Assembly: GCF_004000435.1 (NCBI RefSeq)
Contig: NZ_RBVZ01000002.1
Coordinates: forward strand, 1 to 64,000
Direction: 5' to 3'
DNA length: 64,000 nt
Origin: Alexandriicola marinus
GTDB lineage: Bacteria > Pseudomonadota > Alphaproteobacteria > Rhodobacterales > Rhodobacteraceae
Both the position numbers and the translations under genes were made by a program. The notes beneath the pieces were generated by a model. That model did not search any database, had not been told where the DNA came from, and was given only the letters and a program-made list of their open reading frames with translations. Shown piece after piece: positions 1 through 9,629 of this stretch. Position 1 is the stretch's first letter. The number at the start of each line of letters is the position of its first letter.

Positions 1-84
1 TCTGCAAACATTATGCAACGGTGATTGCCGACCCGCGGCAGCTCATGATTTGAGTTCAGCGCAACAGGCAGAGGGGCAGCGATC

Positions 85-804
85 ATGACGGACTTGAGCG
101 GCAGGACGGCACTCGTGACCGGTGCGAGCCGGGGGATTGGCGCGGCCATTGCGACCGCCCTGAGGGACGCGGGCGCGGAGGTGATCGGTATCGGGACCTC
201 GATCTCAAAGGCCCCGCCCGAGGGGATCGAACCCATCGATTGCGACCTGTCCGACAGGGCCGCCATCGAAGCGCTTCTGGCACGTCTGGACGGTCGCGAG
301 ATCGACATCCTCGTCAATAATGCCGGCATCATCCGCCGCGCGCCCATTGCAGAGCACACGACCGAGGATTGGGACGCGGTGATGGCCGTGAACCTCGACG
401 CGCCGTTCCTGCTGACCCGTGCGCTTGGCGCAAAGATGCTGGAACGCGGCCATGGCAAGGTGATCAACGTGGCGTCCGTCCTGAGCTTCGAAGGCGGCGT
501 GACGGTGCCGGGCTATGCGGCATCGAAGGCCGCGATCGCCAACCTCACCCGGTCCTTCGCGAATGAATGGGCCAGCCGGGGCGTCAACGTGAACGCCATC
601 GCACCGGGCTACGTCACCACCGACAACACGGCCGCCCTGCGGTCAGATCCCGAGCGGGAGGCCCAACTAATGGCGCGCGTGCCGCTGGGCCGCTGGCTGA
701 GACCCGAAGAGATCGCGGCGCCGGTGGTCTTCCTCGCAAGCGATGCGGCCTCGGCGATCCATGGCGCGGTGATGGCCGTCGATGGCGGCTGGGGCGCGCG
801 GTAG
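85..804 (+). CDS. SDR family oxidoreductase, KduD-like
   Basis: A 239-residue classical short-chain dehydrogenase. The cofactor motif TGASRGIG lies at residues 12-19, NNAG at 78-81, and the catalytic Ser131, Tyr144 and Lys148 (YAASK) are all present. The stretch NNAGIIRRAP and the overall length resemble 2-dehydro-3-deoxy-D-gluconate 5-dehydrogenase (KduD), an NAD-dependent cytoplasmic enzyme of uronate catabolism. That substrate is inferred from similarity only, since no other uronate genes are in view. An AGGGG ribosome site precedes the ATG. The gene converges on ccoS, with only a few bases between the two stop codons. Nothing recognisable was seen in the 84 bases upstream. Confidence 0.85.
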   Translation: MTDLSGRTALVTGASRGIGAAIATALRDAGAEVIGIGTSISKAPPEGIEPIDCDLSDRAAIEALLARLDGREIDILVNNAGIIRRAPIAEHTTEDWDAVMAVNLDAPFLLTRALGAKMLERGHGKVINVASVLSFEGGVTVPGYAASKAAIANLTRSFANEWASRGVNVNAIAPGYVTTDNTAALRSDPEREAQLMARVPLGRWLRPEEIAAPVVFLASDAASAIHGAVMAVDGGWGAR

Positions 805-808
805 CGGC

Positions 809-988
809 TCAGTTTTCCTTGCTGTCCTCGATCGGACCCGCGTCGGGGCCATCCTCATCCAGAAGGATCCGCGCGGCATCGCCGGCCGGGTCGTCATATT
901 GGTCCGTCTTGAGCGTCCAGATAAAGGCCGCGGCCCCGATCCCGCCAAGGATCAGGGACACCGGGATCAGGAAGACGAGGACATTCAT
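809..988 (-). CDS. ccoS: cbb3-type cytochrome oxidase assembly protein CcoS
   Basis: A 59-residue protein with one N-terminal membrane helix followed by an acidic cytoplasmic tail, the typical CcoS/FixS layout. CcoS is needed for cofactor insertion (haem b, copper) into cbb3 oxidase. The ATG at 988 overlaps the ccoI stop codon as ATGA, so translation is probably coupled. A start nine bases further upstream is possible but would only add three residues inside ccoI. It is the last gene of ccoGHIS. Confidence 0.9.
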   Translation of the reverse strand: MNVLVFLIPVSLILGGIGAAAFIWTLKTDQYDDPAGDAARILLDEDGPDAGPIEDSKEN

Positions 989-3123
989 TTGACCCACCTC
1001 ACGCGGAGCGCATTGAGAAGCACCGTGATCGATGAGGACGACATCGACAAGGCCGCGATGAGTGGCGTGGCAAAGCCCGCGAGCGCGACCGGAACGGCGA
1101 TCATGTTATAGACCGTGGCGATGCCGAAATTCTGCCGCGACAGATGGGTCGCGGCCCGCGCGGTGCGGAAGGTCTTGGGGATGTCGGCGAAGGTCTCGCG
1201 CAGCACGACGATATCGGCCGCGTTTCGGGTTGCATCAAGCGCGCTGGAGGGTGCGATCGAGGCATGGGCCGCGGCCAGCGAGGCCGCGTCGTTCAGCCCG
1301 TCGCCGACCATGGCGACCTTGTGGCCCGCCTCCGCCAGACGGCCGAGGATGGCGTGTTTTTCCTCGGCACTGACGCCGGCGTGAAGATCGGGGATCGACA
1401 GCCGGGCCGCGACTTCCTCGACGGCGGCGGTGCGGTCGCCCGACATCAGGATGACGTCGTATCCCATCGCCTTCAGTTCTCCGATCGCCTCGGGCGCCCC
1501 GGGGCGGAGTTTTTCGGACTGGACGATCTCGGTCGCGGCATCGCCTATCCCGAGGCCGAGGCCCCGGAACGACGCGCCAAGCCACGTCCCGTGGCCAAGG
1601 CGCACCGTCTTGCCGTTCCAGCGGCCCACGACGCCGTGGCCGGACACCTCCTCGATATCGGTGACGGTGGCGGGAGCGACCCCGCTCAATGCCTCGGTCA
1701 ACGCGCGGGAGGCGGGATGGCTGGAAGATTGCGCAAGCGCGCGCGCGACGGCGCGTTGATCGGGATCGAGGTCCGAAACCGTCAGGTCGAACCCGGGCAG
1801 CGTCAGCGTGCCTGTCTTGTCGAACACGACCGTATCCACCTCGGCCAGTCGTTCGAGCGCGGTGCCAGATTTCACGAGGAAACCCAGATCGTAGAGCTTG
1901 CCGATCGCGGCGGTCGACACGGCGGGCACCGCAAGACCCAGCGCGCAGGGGCAGGTGATGATCAGAACCGCGATGGCGATGTTGATCGCGTGACGGACGT
2001 CGCCGGTGGCCGCCAGCCATGCGACGAACGCCGCCAGGGCCAGAAGATGAACGGTCGGCGCATAGACGCGCGCGGCCCTGTCAGCCAGCGCGGTATAGCG
2101 GTTGCGCGCGCCTTCGGCCGTCTCGACCAAAGCCGCGACCCGGCGCAGCGTCGTATCCTCGCCCACAGCGGTCGCACGGATGCGGAAGGGCTGACCGAGG
2201 TTCACCTCGCCGGCCTGAACCGCCTCGCCGCGCTGCAGATGGACGGCATCGCTCTCGCCGGTCAGGAAGGACCGGTCGGTCCGGGCCTGCCCGCTGAGCA
2301 ATTCGCCATCGGCGGGAACGCGCACGCCGGTGGGGATCAGCACCTCGTCCCCGATGGCGAGGTCGGTCACGTCGACGATTTCGGTCGCCTCGCCGCGCAT
2401 CCGGGTCGCTGTCCGCACCTCGAGCGCCGACAATTCACTGGCCGCCGAGCGCGCGGCAGACCTGCTGCGATGATCGAGATATCGTCCGATCAGCAGGAAG
2501 AATGTCAGCGACAGCGCCGCGTCGAAATAGGCGTGTTCGCCACCGTTGAGCGTCTCGAACAGAGACATACCCGCCGCCAGCAGGATCGCAAGCGAGATCG
2601 GCACATCCATGTTGAGCGTCCGGACCTTCAGCGCGGACCATGCGTTGTGAAAGAACGGCTGCCCCGCGATCAGAACCACCGGTAGCGCGATCGCGGCCGA
2701 AATCAGGTGGAACATGTCGCGGGTGACCGCCTCGGCGCCGGACCAGACCGAAACCGACAGCAGCATGACATTCATCATGGCAAAGCCCGACAGGCCCAGC
2801 CGGAACAGCAGGGCCCGCCCCTGCGGATCGGCACCGGTGTCCAGCAGCTTGGAATCGAGGGGATGGGCTTCGTAGCCCGCCTTCTCCAGCGTCTCGACAA
2901 GGGTGGCGACAGGCAGATCGGTCGCGATCGCCACCCGCTTGAGCGACAGGTTGACCCGTGCGTTGCGCACACCGTCCAACCCGTTCAGCGCGCGTTCGAC
3001 CTTGCCGATGCAGCCAGCGCAATGGATCTCGGGCAATGACAGAAAGACGTTGGCCTGCGCATCCTCGGCCTGGCTGACCGCCAGAGACGAGGTGGAACAG
3101 GCGGGGCAGACAGCGGTTGTCAC
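985..3123 (-). CDS. ccoI: copper-translocating P-type ATPase CcoI/FixI
   Basis: A 712-residue P1B-type ATPase that supplies copper for the CuB centre of cbb3 oxidase. It has an extra N-terminal CPAC pair at residues 6-9, a heavy-metal domain motif CAGC at 35-38, the membrane CPC motif at 391-393, the phosphorylation site DKTGT at 435-439 and the hinge motif GDGLND near the C-terminus. About eight membrane helices are visible. The start overlaps the ccoH stop and the stop overlaps ccoS, both by four bases, so it lies inside the ccoGHIS operon. That context separates it from the detoxifying exporter CopA. Confidence 0.95.
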   Translation of the reverse strand: MTTAVCPACSTSSLAVSQAEDAQANVFLSLPEIHCAGCIGKVERALNGLDGVRNARVNLSLKRVAIATDLPVATLVETLEKAGYEAHPLDSKLLDTGADPQGRALLFRLGLSGFAMMNVMLLSVSVWSGAEAVTRDMFHLISAAIALPVVLIAGQPFFHNAWSALKVRTLNMDVPISLAILLAAGMSLFETLNGGEHAYFDAALSLTFFLLIGRYLDHRSRSAARSAASELSALEVRTATRMRGEATEIVDVTDLAIGDEVLIPTGVRVPADGELLSGQARTDRSFLTGESDAVHLQRGEAVQAGEVNLGQPFRIRATAVGEDTTLRRVAALVETAEGARNRYTALADRAARVYAPTVHLLALAAFVAWLAATGDVRHAINIAIAVLIITCPCALGLAVPAVSTAAIGKLYDLGFLVKSGTALERLAEVDTVVFDKTGTLTLPGFDLTVSDLDPDQRAVARALAQSSSHPASRALTEALSGVAPATVTDIEEVSGHGVVGRWNGKTVRLGHGTWLGASFRGLGLGIGDAATEIVQSEKLRPGAPEAIGELKAMGYDVILMSGDRTAAVEEVAARLSIPDLHAGVSAEEKHAILGRLAEAGHKVAMVGDGLNDAASLAAAHASIAPSSALDATRNAADIVVLRETFADIPKTFRTARAATHLSRQNFGIATVYNMIAVPVALAGFATPLIAALSMSSSSITVLLNALRVRWVK

Positions 3124-3569
3124 CTGTGCACCCTCACTACGATACGCTGCTGGAAGAGCGTGCCGTCATCGGCCAGCATCTTGATCCGCAGGTTCCAGTT
3201 GCCCGGACCCGCCTCCACCGGGGCGACCCATGCAGAGCCACGGTCCGTAAACTCGGGAACCTGATCCTGCATCACGCTGGTGGCCCGGCCAAAGGTCGCC
3301 TCGACGATTTCGGGCGTGATCGCCGAACCATCCTCAAGGATCTCGAGCCGTAGAAGGCCATCCGTCACATCGGCCGAGACATCCCAGCCCAGGGCCAGCT
3401 GGGCATCGCGGTTTTCGTCAAAGACCTGACTGGCGACGTAGGAATTCTTGACCTCGAGCCCCGGAAAGGTCCGGACCGCGTTGAAGGCCAGTGTCAGGTT
3501 GACGGTGACAATGACACCGAAAGCCAGAATGAATCCCGTCAGAACATGCCATCCCTTGATCTCAGTCAT
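3120..3569 (-). CDS. ccoH: FixH family protein CcoH
   Basis: A protein of 149 residues with one N-terminal membrane helix (residues about 7-28) and a periplasmic FixH domain. CcoH/FixH stabilises cbb3 oxidase assembly. I chose the ATG at 3569 (MTEIKGWHVL); an in-frame GTG at 3578 is an alternative that adds three residues. The start lies inside the 3' end of ccoG and the stop overlaps ccoI by four bases, showing tight coupling within ccoGHIS. Confidence 0.9.
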   Translation of the reverse strand: MTEIKGWHVLTGFILAFGVIVTVNLTLAFNAVRTFPGLEVKNSYVASQVFDENRDAQLALGWDVSADVTDGLLRLEILEDGSAITPEIVEATFGRATSVMQDQVPEFTDRGSAWVAPVEAGPGNWNLRIKMLADDGTLFQQRIVVRVHR

Positions 3570-5130
3570 CGCTTTCACCCGTCCCGTTGAATGTGGAGGC
3601 CTTGCTGGCCCGTTCGCCGCTTTCGAGGTCCTCGACCCAGAACCGCAGATCCGTCACGTCGGCGTCCGATGCCGGATCCTGATCGCGTGCCGTGACATAG
3701 ACACGCTGCAGGTAGGTGCTGTTGGCCGGCACCGTGACCACGCGGGTCTGTTCACCCTCAAGCTCGATCCGGAGGATCTCGTCCGAGGTCAGCGACATGC
3801 GGAATTGTCGATCACTGCCCGCCTTGTTGCGCAGACGGATGTCATAGATGTTGCGGATCGAACCGTCGGACTGCGTCACGTAGGTGGGATTGCGCACCGG
3901 CGCGACGGTCAGCTCGATATCCGTGCGGATGAACAGCGCATAAAGGAGCCCGATCCCCACCGCCGACCAGATCGCGGTATAGATCAGGGTGCGCAGGCGG
4001 AAGACGTGCTGCCAGATCGGACGCGGCGGTTCGCCCGCGCGTTCGCGCGGCTCGTCCGACAGCGCGAGGTAGTCGATCAGGCCGCGCGGCTTGCCGACCT
4101 TTTCCATCACCTCGTCGCACGCATCGATGCACAGGGCACAGGTGATGCATTCCATCTGCTGCCCGTCGCGGATGTCGATCCCCATCGGGCAGACGTTCAC
4201 GCAGGCCATGCAATCGATGCAATCGCCGGGCCCGGCGGCTTCGGCAAGCGTCGGCGTCTTCGGTGCCTCTTCCACGGTGCGCTGGCCCGGATAGGGGGTC
4301 GCCCGGTAGACGGCCGCCCCACGGCCCCGTGCGGCCTCTTCGGCAGCGATCCGCTCCGCTTCCTCGGCCATGTCACGGCGTTTGCGGCCCTTGGCACGCG
4401 GCTCGCCGCGCCAGTCGCGATAGGCCACGGTGATCGTGTCGGAATCCATCATCGCGGCCTGGATGCGGGGCCAGGGGCACATGTAGATGCAGACCTGCTC
4501 GCGCATGAAACCGCCGAAGATAAAGGTCGTGGCCGTCAGGATCCCGATCGTGACATAGGCCACGGGCGGGGCGCTGAACTGGACAAGGTCCATCGCCAGC
4601 GCCGGCGCATCGGTGAAATAGAATACCCACGCCCCGCCGGTCGCCACGGCAATCAGCAGCCAGACGATCCATTTCGTCAGACGCAGGCTCCATTTGCGGG
4701 CGTCCCACTTGGCGTGATGCAGGCGCACCCGCGCGTTGCGGTCGCCCTCGATCCAGCGTTCGACAAGAATGAAGAGATCGGTCCAGACCGTCTGCGGGCA
4801 GGTATAGCCGCACCAGACACGGCCCAGCGCCGCAGTGAACAGGAACAGCCCCAGCCCCGCCATGATCAGCAGGCCCGCCACGAAATAGAATTCATGCGGC
4901 CAGATCTCGATCCAGAAGAAATAGAACCGCCGGTTCGCAAGGTCGATCAGGACCGCCTGATCGGGGAGTTGCGGCCCTCGATCCCAGCGAATCCAGGGCG
5001 TGAGGTAGTAGATGCCCAGCGTCACCAGCATGATCCACCACTTCAGTGTTCGGAACTTGCCTTTGACACGTCGCGGAAAAATCGGTTCCCGGGCGGCATA
5101 CAGCTTAGGGGCGTCGGGAGTCCCTGTCAT
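3562..5130 (-). CDS. ccoG: cytochrome c oxidase accessory protein CcoG
   Basis: A 522-residue membrane-bound iron-sulfur protein (FixG/RdxA family), linked to copper reduction during cbb3 maturation. Two CxxCxxCxxxC clusters for 4Fe-4S centres lie at Cys304/307/310/314 and Cys328/331/334/338. Further pairs at Cys107/111 and Cys214/218 sit at membrane helix ends (WCGYTC and CIYMC). A C-terminal Ig-like periplasmic domain follows. AGGTGAT precedes the ATG. An FNR box 67 bases upstream suggests FnrL control independent of ccoNOQP, from which it is separated by a terminator. Confidence 0.95.
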   Translation of the reverse strand: MTGTPDAPKLYAAREPIFPRRVKGKFRTLKWWIMLVTLGIYYLTPWIRWDRGPQLPDQAVLIDLANRRFYFFWIEIWPHEFYFVAGLLIMAGLGLFLFTAALGRVWCGYTCPQTVWTDLFILVERWIEGDRNARVRLHHAKWDARKWSLRLTKWIVWLLIAVATGGAWVFYFTDAPALAMDLVQFSAPPVAYVTIGILTATTFIFGGFMREQVCIYMCPWPRIQAAMMDSDTITVAYRDWRGEPRAKGRKRRDMAEEAERIAAEEAARGRGAAVYRATPYPGQRTVEEAPKTPTLAEAAGPGDCIDCMACVNVCPMGIDIRDGQQMECITCALCIDACDEVMEKVGKPRGLIDYLALSDEPRERAGEPPRPIWQHVFRLRTLIYTAIWSAVGIGLLYALFIRTDIELTVAPVRNPTYVTQSDGSIRNIYDIRLRNKAGSDRQFRMSLTSDEILRIELEGEQTRVVTVPANSTYLQRVYVTARDQDPASDADVTDLRFWVEDLESGERASKASTFNGTGESDD

Positions 5131-5196
5131 TTGGTATCACCTGAATCTGTTCGCACTGTCTGGCCCGGAACCTGCGCGGATGGGCCGGATTTTTCC

Positions 5197-5210
5197 TTGA
5201 TGTGGATCAA
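5197..5210 (-). promoter_or_regulatory. FnrL box upstream of ccoGHIS
   Basis: TTGATGTGGATCAA matches the FNR consensus TTGAT-N4-ATCAA perfectly. Its centre is about 73 bases upstream of the ccoG start. Class II activation (box centred near -41.5) would put the transcript start near 5162, with a leader of about 32 bases. Function is inferred from the motif and its position. Confidence 0.88.
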
Positions 5211-5260
5211 CTGTGCCGGGCTGCGGCGTTTTGCCCGATCCGGTCAGACCCGGACGTCAT

Positions 5261-5296
5261 GAAAAAATCCGCCCGCGCCAGGGGAAGCGCGGGCGG
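5261..5296 (-). terminator. intrinsic terminator after ccoP
   Basis: Perfect 10-base arms (CCGCCCGCGC at 5269-5278 and GCGCGGGCGG at 5287-5296) enclose an 8-base loop. Read on the minus strand, the stem is followed directly by a run of six T (5262-5267). It lies about 90 bases past the ccoP stop and upstream of the ccoG promoter, so ccoNOQP and ccoGHIS should be separate transcripts. Confidence 0.9.
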
Positions 5297-5387
5297 GTGG
5301 GTCAAGGCCCCGGGGTCGATCAAAGGTGCGAACAGTATCGCCCCGGGGCACCGGTTCGCCGGGAATGAGCCGACGAACCTGACCGCC

Positions 5388-6260
5388 TTACTCCCCTCCT
5401 CCCAGGGAGTGGACGTAGGCGGATACCGCACGGACATCGGCTTCGCTGATCCGAAGTCCCCAAGCCGGCATGACGCCGAACCGGGAATTCATCACCGTCT
5501 CGGTCAAAGTGTCGCGGTCCCCGCCGTAGAGCCAGATCGCATCACTCAGGTTGGGCGCGCCCAGATCGGGATTGCCCATCGCGTTGTCGCCGTGGCAGGC
5601 CGCGCAATTGTCGAGGAACAGGGTCGAGCCCGTTTCCGCAAGAGCCGCGTCGTGATCGTCGGACGTGAGGCTGTAGACGTATTCCACGACGGCCTCGGTC
5701 TCTTCGCGGCTGAAGATGTCGGCAAAGGCCGGCATCTCGGACCAGCGCGCATCCGGGTCGGTTTCGTTGCGGATGCCGTGGCGCACCGTATAGGCGATCT
5801 GGTCGATCTCACCGCCCCAGAGCCAGGCATCGTCCAGAAGGTTGGGATAACCCGCCGCCTGAACGCCCGCCGCACCCGAGCCGTGGCACTGAGAGCAGTT
5901 GGCGATGAACACCGCCTGCCCCCGCGATGTGGCATAGCGCAGCAGATCGGAACCGGTCTCGAGCGTGGTCAGATCGGCCGCGACCAGCGCATTGGCCAGA
6001 TCGGCGTTCAGCGCCTCGTGTTCCTCGATGTCGGCCGCGACATTGGCGCGGGTCGACCAGCCCAGAACACCCTCGGTCGCACCCCTGACCATCGGCCATG
6101 CCGGATAGGCGATGGTATAGCCGATGGCCCAGATGATGGTGAGGTAGAAGGTCCACAGCCACCACCGGGGAAGCGGTGAGTTCAACTCTTCGATGCCGTC
6201 CCAGCTATGACCTGTGGTTTCGACACCGGTCTCTTTGTCAACTTTCGGAGCGTCACTCAT
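5388..6260 (-). CDS. ccoP: cbb3-type cytochrome c oxidase subunit III, CcoP
   Basis: A dihaem cytochrome c subunit of 290 residues. It has one membrane helix at about residues 34-52 and two CxxCH haem sites at Cys122-His126 and Cys219-His223, each in a cytochrome c domain. It passes electrons from soluble cytochrome c to CcoO and CcoN. The upstream in-frame extension is inside ccoQ and unlikely. AGGAG sits 7 bases before the second of two adjacent ATGs (6260), which I chose over 6263. The start overlaps the ccoQ stop codon region. It is the last gene of ccoNOQP. Confidence 0.95.
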   Translation of the reverse strand: MSDAPKVDKETGVETTGHSWDGIEELNSPLPRWWLWTFYLTIIWAIGYTIAYPAWPMVRGATEGVLGWSTRANVAADIEEHEALNADLANALVAADLTTLETGSDLLRYATSRGQAVFIANCSQCHGSGAAGVQAAGYPNLLDDAWLWGGEIDQIAYTVRHGIRNETDPDARWSEMPAFADIFSREETEAVVEYVYSLTSDDHDAALAETGSTLFLDNCAACHGDNAMGNPDLGAPNLSDAIWLYGGDRDTLTETVMNSRFGVMPAWGLRISEADVRAVSAYVHSLGGGE

Positions 6261-6450
6261 CATCGCTCTCCTCACGGGTCGCACTTTTCTGTGCGGCAGT
6301 TTCGTTGCGGAACGGGATCTGGCTGGCATCGCGCCGTTCCGGGGTCAGCCCGGGCCAGAAGGCCCAGACGACGGTTCCCAGGAAGAACGAGAACAAGAAC
6401 AGAAGAACCCAGCTGTCCGCCAATTGGCGCAGGAGGGAATAGGTATCCAT
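6253..6450 (-). CDS. ccoQ: cbb3-type oxidase subunit CcoQ
   Basis: A 65-residue protein with one membrane helix, the small fourth subunit of cbb3 oxidase that protects or stabilises the complex. AGGAGG precedes a double ATG; the second (6450) has the better spacing. It sits between ccoO and ccoP and overlaps the ccoP start by a few bases. Confidence 0.9.
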   Translation of the reverse strand: MDTYSLLRQLADSWVLLFLFSFFLGTVVWAFWPGLTPERRDASQIPFRNETAAQKSATREESDDE

Positions 6451-6459
6451 CATATCCTC

Positions 6460-7185
6460 CTAGCGGCTCGGGACCGGCGTGAAGGTCGAGAAATCGACCA
6501 TCGTGCCCAGCACCTGAAGATAGGCGATCAGCGCATCCATCTCGGTCAGGGCGTCCTGCCCGTCGAAATTGCTGATCGTCACGTTGCCGTAGCGCTCTTC
6601 CAGCCCGTCGATGTCGCCGAAGGGATCGGCCTGGGCGTAGAAATCGGCAGAGGCCTGCTCGATCATCTCGTCGGTATAGGGAACGCCGACGAACCGATGG
6701 GTCGAGAGAAGATCCTCGATATGTTCGGGCTCGATCGTGCGGTCCAGAAGGAACCCATATTTCGGCATGATCGATTCCGGCACCACCGACTGCGGATCGG
6801 TCAGGTGATCCACGTGCCACGCATCCGAGTAGCGACCACCGACCCGGGCGAGGTCGGGCCCCGTCCGCTTCGATCCCCATTGGAAGGGGTGGTCATACAT
6901 GCTCTCGGCGGCGAGGCTGTAGTGGCCATAGCGTTCCACCTCGTCGCGCATCGGCCGGATCATCTGGGAGTGGCAGACATAACAGCCCTCCCGGACGTAG
7001 ATATCCCGGCCTGTCAGCTCGAGCGGGGTGTAGGGGCGCACCCCGTCCACCTCTTCGATCGTGTTCTCGAGCCAGAACAGGGGCGCGATTTCCACGATGC
7101 CGCCGATCGTCACGACAAGGAACGAGAAGATGAAGAGGAGCGTCGGGCTTCTTTCGAGAGCCTTGTGCTTGTCAATAACAGCCAT
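6460..7185 (-). CDS. ccoO: cbb3-type cytochrome c oxidase subunit II, CcoO
   Basis: A membrane-anchored monohaem cytochrome c of 241 residues. An N-terminal helix lies at about residues 16-38. The haem c site CYVCH is at Cys68-His72 and MPKYG near the middle contains a likely axial methionine. It transfers electrons from CcoP to the catalytic subunit CcoN. It lies 12 bases downstream of ccoN and 9 bases upstream of ccoQ in one operon. Confidence 0.96.
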   Translation of the reverse strand: MAVIDKHKALERSPTLLFIFSFLVVTIGGIVEIAPLFWLENTIEEVDGVRPYTPLELTGRDIYVREGCYVCHSQMIRPMRDEVERYGHYSLAAESMYDHPFQWGSKRTGPDLARVGGRYSDAWHVDHLTDPQSVVPESIMPKYGFLLDRTIEPEHIEDLLSTHRFVGVPYTDEMIEQASADFYAQADPFGDIDGLEERYGNVTISNFDGQDALTEMDALIAYLQVLGTMVDFSTFTPVPSR

Positions 7186-7197
7186 TCGTCAGTCTCC

Positions 7198-8802
7198 TCA
7201 CTCGGCCGGCGTTGCACTGGGGACGGGCGTCACGGCGGGCTTGGCCCCCCGGATCGTCATCCACATGTTCCAGACCATGATCAGCGCACCGGTGAGATAC
7301 ATCACCCCGCCCAGACCACGGACCACATACATCGGGAACTTCGCGCTGACGGTGTCGGCAAAGCTGTTGACGAGGAAACCCTGGTCATCGACTTCGCGCC
7401 ACATCAGGCCTTCCATGATCCCGGTGACCCACATCGAGGCGGCGTAGAGAACGATGCCGATCGTCGCGAGCCAGAAGTGCCAGTTGATGGCGGGCATGGA
7501 GTACATCTTGTCACGTCCCCAAAGCCGCGGCGTCAGGAAGTAGAGCGCCCCGAAGGTGATCATGCCGTTCCAGCCAAGCGCGCCGGAATGCACGTGCCCG
7601 ATCGTCCAGTCGGTGTAGTGCGAGAGCGAGTTGACCGCGCGGATCGACATCATCGGACCTTCGAAGGTCGACATGCCGTAGAAGCCGAGCGAGATCACGA
7701 ACATCCGCATGATCGGGTCGGTGCGCAGCTTGTCCCACGCGCCCTGAAGCGTCATCAGACCGTTGATCATGCCACCCCACGAGGGCATCCAGAGCACGAT
7801 CGAAAACACCATGCCCAGCGTCGAGGCCCAGTCGGGCAGCGCGGTGTAATGCAGGTGGTGCGGACCGGCCCAGATATACAGGAAGATCAGCGCCCAGAAG
7901 TGGATGATCGACAGCTTGTAGCTGTAGACCGGGCGGCCGGCCTGCTTGGGCACGAAATAGTACATCATGCCGAGGAAGCCCGCCGTCAGGAAGAAGCCCA
8001 CGGCGTTGTGGCCATACCACCATTGCGTCATGGCATCCTGAACGCCGGCAAAGACCTGAACCGATTTGGACCCCCAGATCGAGACCGGGATCGACAGGTT
8101 GTTGACGATGTGAAGCATCGCCACGGTGACGATGAAACTCAGCAGGAACCAGTTGGCGACGTAGATATGCTTTTCTTTACGGGTGAAGATCGTGCCCATG
8201 AAGACGATGAGATAGACGACCCAGACCAGCGTCAGCCAGATGTCGACATACCATTCGGGCTCGGCATATTCCTTCGACTGTGTGGCCCCCAGAAGATATC
8301 CGGTCGCCGCCAGCACGATGAACAGCTGATACCCCCAGAACACGAACCAGGCGGCCTTGCCGCCAAACAGCCGCACGCCGGACGTCCGCTGCACGATGTA
8401 GAACGATGTCGCGATCAGCGCGTTGCCGCCGAAGGCGAAGATCACCGCCGATGTGTGCAGGGGACGCAGGCGCCCGAAGTTGGTAAAGGGTTGTCCCCAA
8501 TCGAAATTAAGCGCTGGAAACGCCAGCTGAAACGCAATGAAGGTCCCTGCAAGGAACCCGACCACGCCCCAGAAGGCCGTTGCGATAACCCCGGCCCGGA
8601 CGACATCGTCCATGTACCCGGTATCGGTTACCGCCGCCCCGACAGGTTCGTCAGTGCGCCGCAGCGTCCAGATGAACATGCCGGCCGCGACGGCCAGAAT
8701 GATGAGTGCGTGTACCCGGTAGGCAATGTCGTGCCCCCAGTCCGCTGCGATCGCCGACACTAGCATCACCAGCGCCAACGCAACGAGTTTGAAATAGTCC
8801 AT
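7198..8802 (-). CDS. ccoN: cbb3-type cytochrome c oxidase catalytic subunit I, CcoN
   Basis: A 534-residue haem-copper oxidase subunit I with about twelve membrane helices. Conserved histidine segments are visible: [11 protein letters not shown], the pair in AGPHHLHYT and [13 protein letters not shown], which carry CuB and haem ligands. It reduces oxygen with high affinity at the high-spin haem b3-CuB centre and pumps protons. It is first in the operon, about 80 bases downstream of a perfect FNR box, which fits induction at low oxygen. Confidence 0.97.
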   Translation of the reverse strand: MDYFKLVALALVMLVSAIAADWGHDIAYRVHALIILAVAAGMFIWTLRRTDEPVGAAVTDTGYMDDVVRAGVIATAFWGVVGFLAGTFIAFQLAFPALNFDWGQPFTNFGRLRPLHTSAVIFAFGGNALIATSFYIVQRTSGVRLFGGKAAWFVFWGYQLFIVLAATGYLLGATQSKEYAEPEWYVDIWLTLVWVVYLIVFMGTIFTRKEKHIYVANWFLLSFIVTVAMLHIVNNLSIPVSIWGSKSVQVFAGVQDAMTQWWYGHNAVGFFLTAGFLGMMYYFVPKQAGRPVYSYKLSIIHFWALIFLYIWAGPHHLHYTALPDWASTLGMVFSIVLWMPSWGGMINGLMTLQGAWDKLRTDPIMRMFVISLGFYGMSTFEGPMMSIRAVNSLSHYTDWTIGHVHSGALGWNGMITFGALYFLTPRLWGRDKMYSMPAINWHFWLATIGIVLYAASMWVTGIMEGLMWREVDDQGFLVNSFADTVSAKFPMYVVRGLGGVMYLTGALIMVWNMWMTIRGAKPAVTPVPSATPAE

Positions 8803-8881
8803 AAGACAACCTTTGATTGTTCCCAGCGCTCTGTGGCGCCTGCTGGCAGGATCGAATTACGGTTCCGGTCCTGCCATCGCC

Positions 8882-8895
8882 TTGATCTGCATCAA
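8882..8895 (-). promoter_or_regulatory. FnrL box of the ccoNOQP promoter
   Basis: TTGATCTGCATCAA is a perfect FNR-type palindrome. Its centre (8888.5) predicts a class II transcript start near 8847. On the minus strand, TAATTC at 8859-8854 sits where the -10 element would be. The leader would be about 45 bases. It lies between the uspA stop and the ccoN start. Confidence 0.92.
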
Positions 8896-8901
8896 GTCCG
8901 T

Positions 8902-9336
8902 TCAGACGATCGACAGACAGGCGCAATGCGCGCCATGAATGATGCGCTGCGAGGTGCTGCCCAGGACGAGGCTTGCCAGCCCCCCCAGCCCGCGCCGCCC
9001 TGTCACGATCAGATCGGCGTCGATCTCTTCGGCCAGTTCGATCACCCGCGCGGCGGCATCGCCTTGCCGGACATAGACCTCTGCCGGCATGCCGGCAGCC
9101 TTGGCAGCCTGGTCGACGACCTGCTTGCCGGCCTCCATGAGGCCCTCTTCCTGGGGCAGAGGCGTCAACGGCACATAGCCGCCGATGCCCGATGTGACGA
9201 GCGCCGTCGTTTCATAGGCCGGGACATTGATGAGGTGCAGTTCAGCACCGCACATCCGGGCCAGCTCGGCGGCCTGCTTGACCGCATGCACCGACGGGTC
9301 AGACCCGTCGACGCCCACAACGATTTTCCTGAACAT
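8902..9336 (-). CDS. universal stress protein, UspA family
   Basis: A 144-residue single-domain Usp protein. It starts with KIVVGVDGSDPS (nucleotide-binding loop 1) and has the C-terminal ATP-binding signature GRRGLGGLASLVLGSTSQ, so it probably binds ATP. It lies three bases after the YdcH-like gene, in the same predicted FnrL-controlled unit, and immediately upstream of ccoNOQP. Its exact role is unknown; it is plausibly a low-oxygen stress protein. Confidence 0.9.
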   Translation of the reverse strand: MFRKIVVGVDGSDPSVHAVKQAAELARMCGAELHLINVPAYETTALVTSGIGGYVPLTPLPQEEGLMEAGKQVVDQAAKAAGMPAEVYVRQGDAAARVIELAEEIDADLIVTGRRGLGGLASLVLGSTSQRIIHGAHCACLSIV

Positions 9337-9339
9337 GAT

Positions 9340-9576
9340 CTATGCCGCCAGCATGCCCGCAATCTGATCCTTCAGATGCAGACGCTTCTTGCGCATTTCA
9401 GCCATGTGGAGATCATCGGTCGGCTCGACATCCGTCTCGGCCCGATGAATGGCACGGTTGATCTCGTGATAATCATCGGCAAGCCGCGAGAAATGGGCGT
9501 CAGACGCCTTCAGCTCGGAGATCCGGTCAGCCTTGTCCGGAAACTCTTCGTGCAGTTCGTGGGGGGTGTGGGACAT
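9340..9576 (-). CDS. YdcH family protein (DUF465)
   Basis: A 78-residue highly charged, all-helical protein resembling DUF465/YdcH, with the repeated charged pattern ending in RKKRLHLKDQIAGML. Function is unknown. The ATG at 9576 has AGGAGG five bases upstream, so I prefer it to the longer start 30 bases earlier. It appears to be cotranscribed with uspA behind an FNR-like box. Confidence 0.8.
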   Translation of the reverse strand: MSHTPHELHEEFPDKADRISELKASDAHFSRLADDYHEINRAIHRAETDVEPTDDLHMAEMRKKRLHLKDQIAGMLAA

Positions 9577-9629
9577 GTTCGCCTCCTTTGATGTCGAGGC
9601 GAACATGCGATGACGGCGCGACAGCCGCC

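Noticed and set aside
49-70. Possible FNR-like half-site before the KduD-like gene
   Set aside because: TTGAGTTCAGCGCAA has wrong half-site spacing and too many mismatches.
3448-5262. 604-codon open frame opposite ccoG
   Set aside because: Antisense to ccoG and without any recognisable feature.
5207-5437. 76-codon minus-strand frame between ccoP and ccoG
   Set aside because: It overlaps the ccoP end, spans the terminator and the FNR box, and has no ribosome site or similarity.
6214-8763. 849-codon open frame opposite ccoN and ccoO
   Set aside because: Antisense to the cbb3 oxidase genes and rich in Asp, His and Arg without domains; an artefact of codon bias in the real genes.
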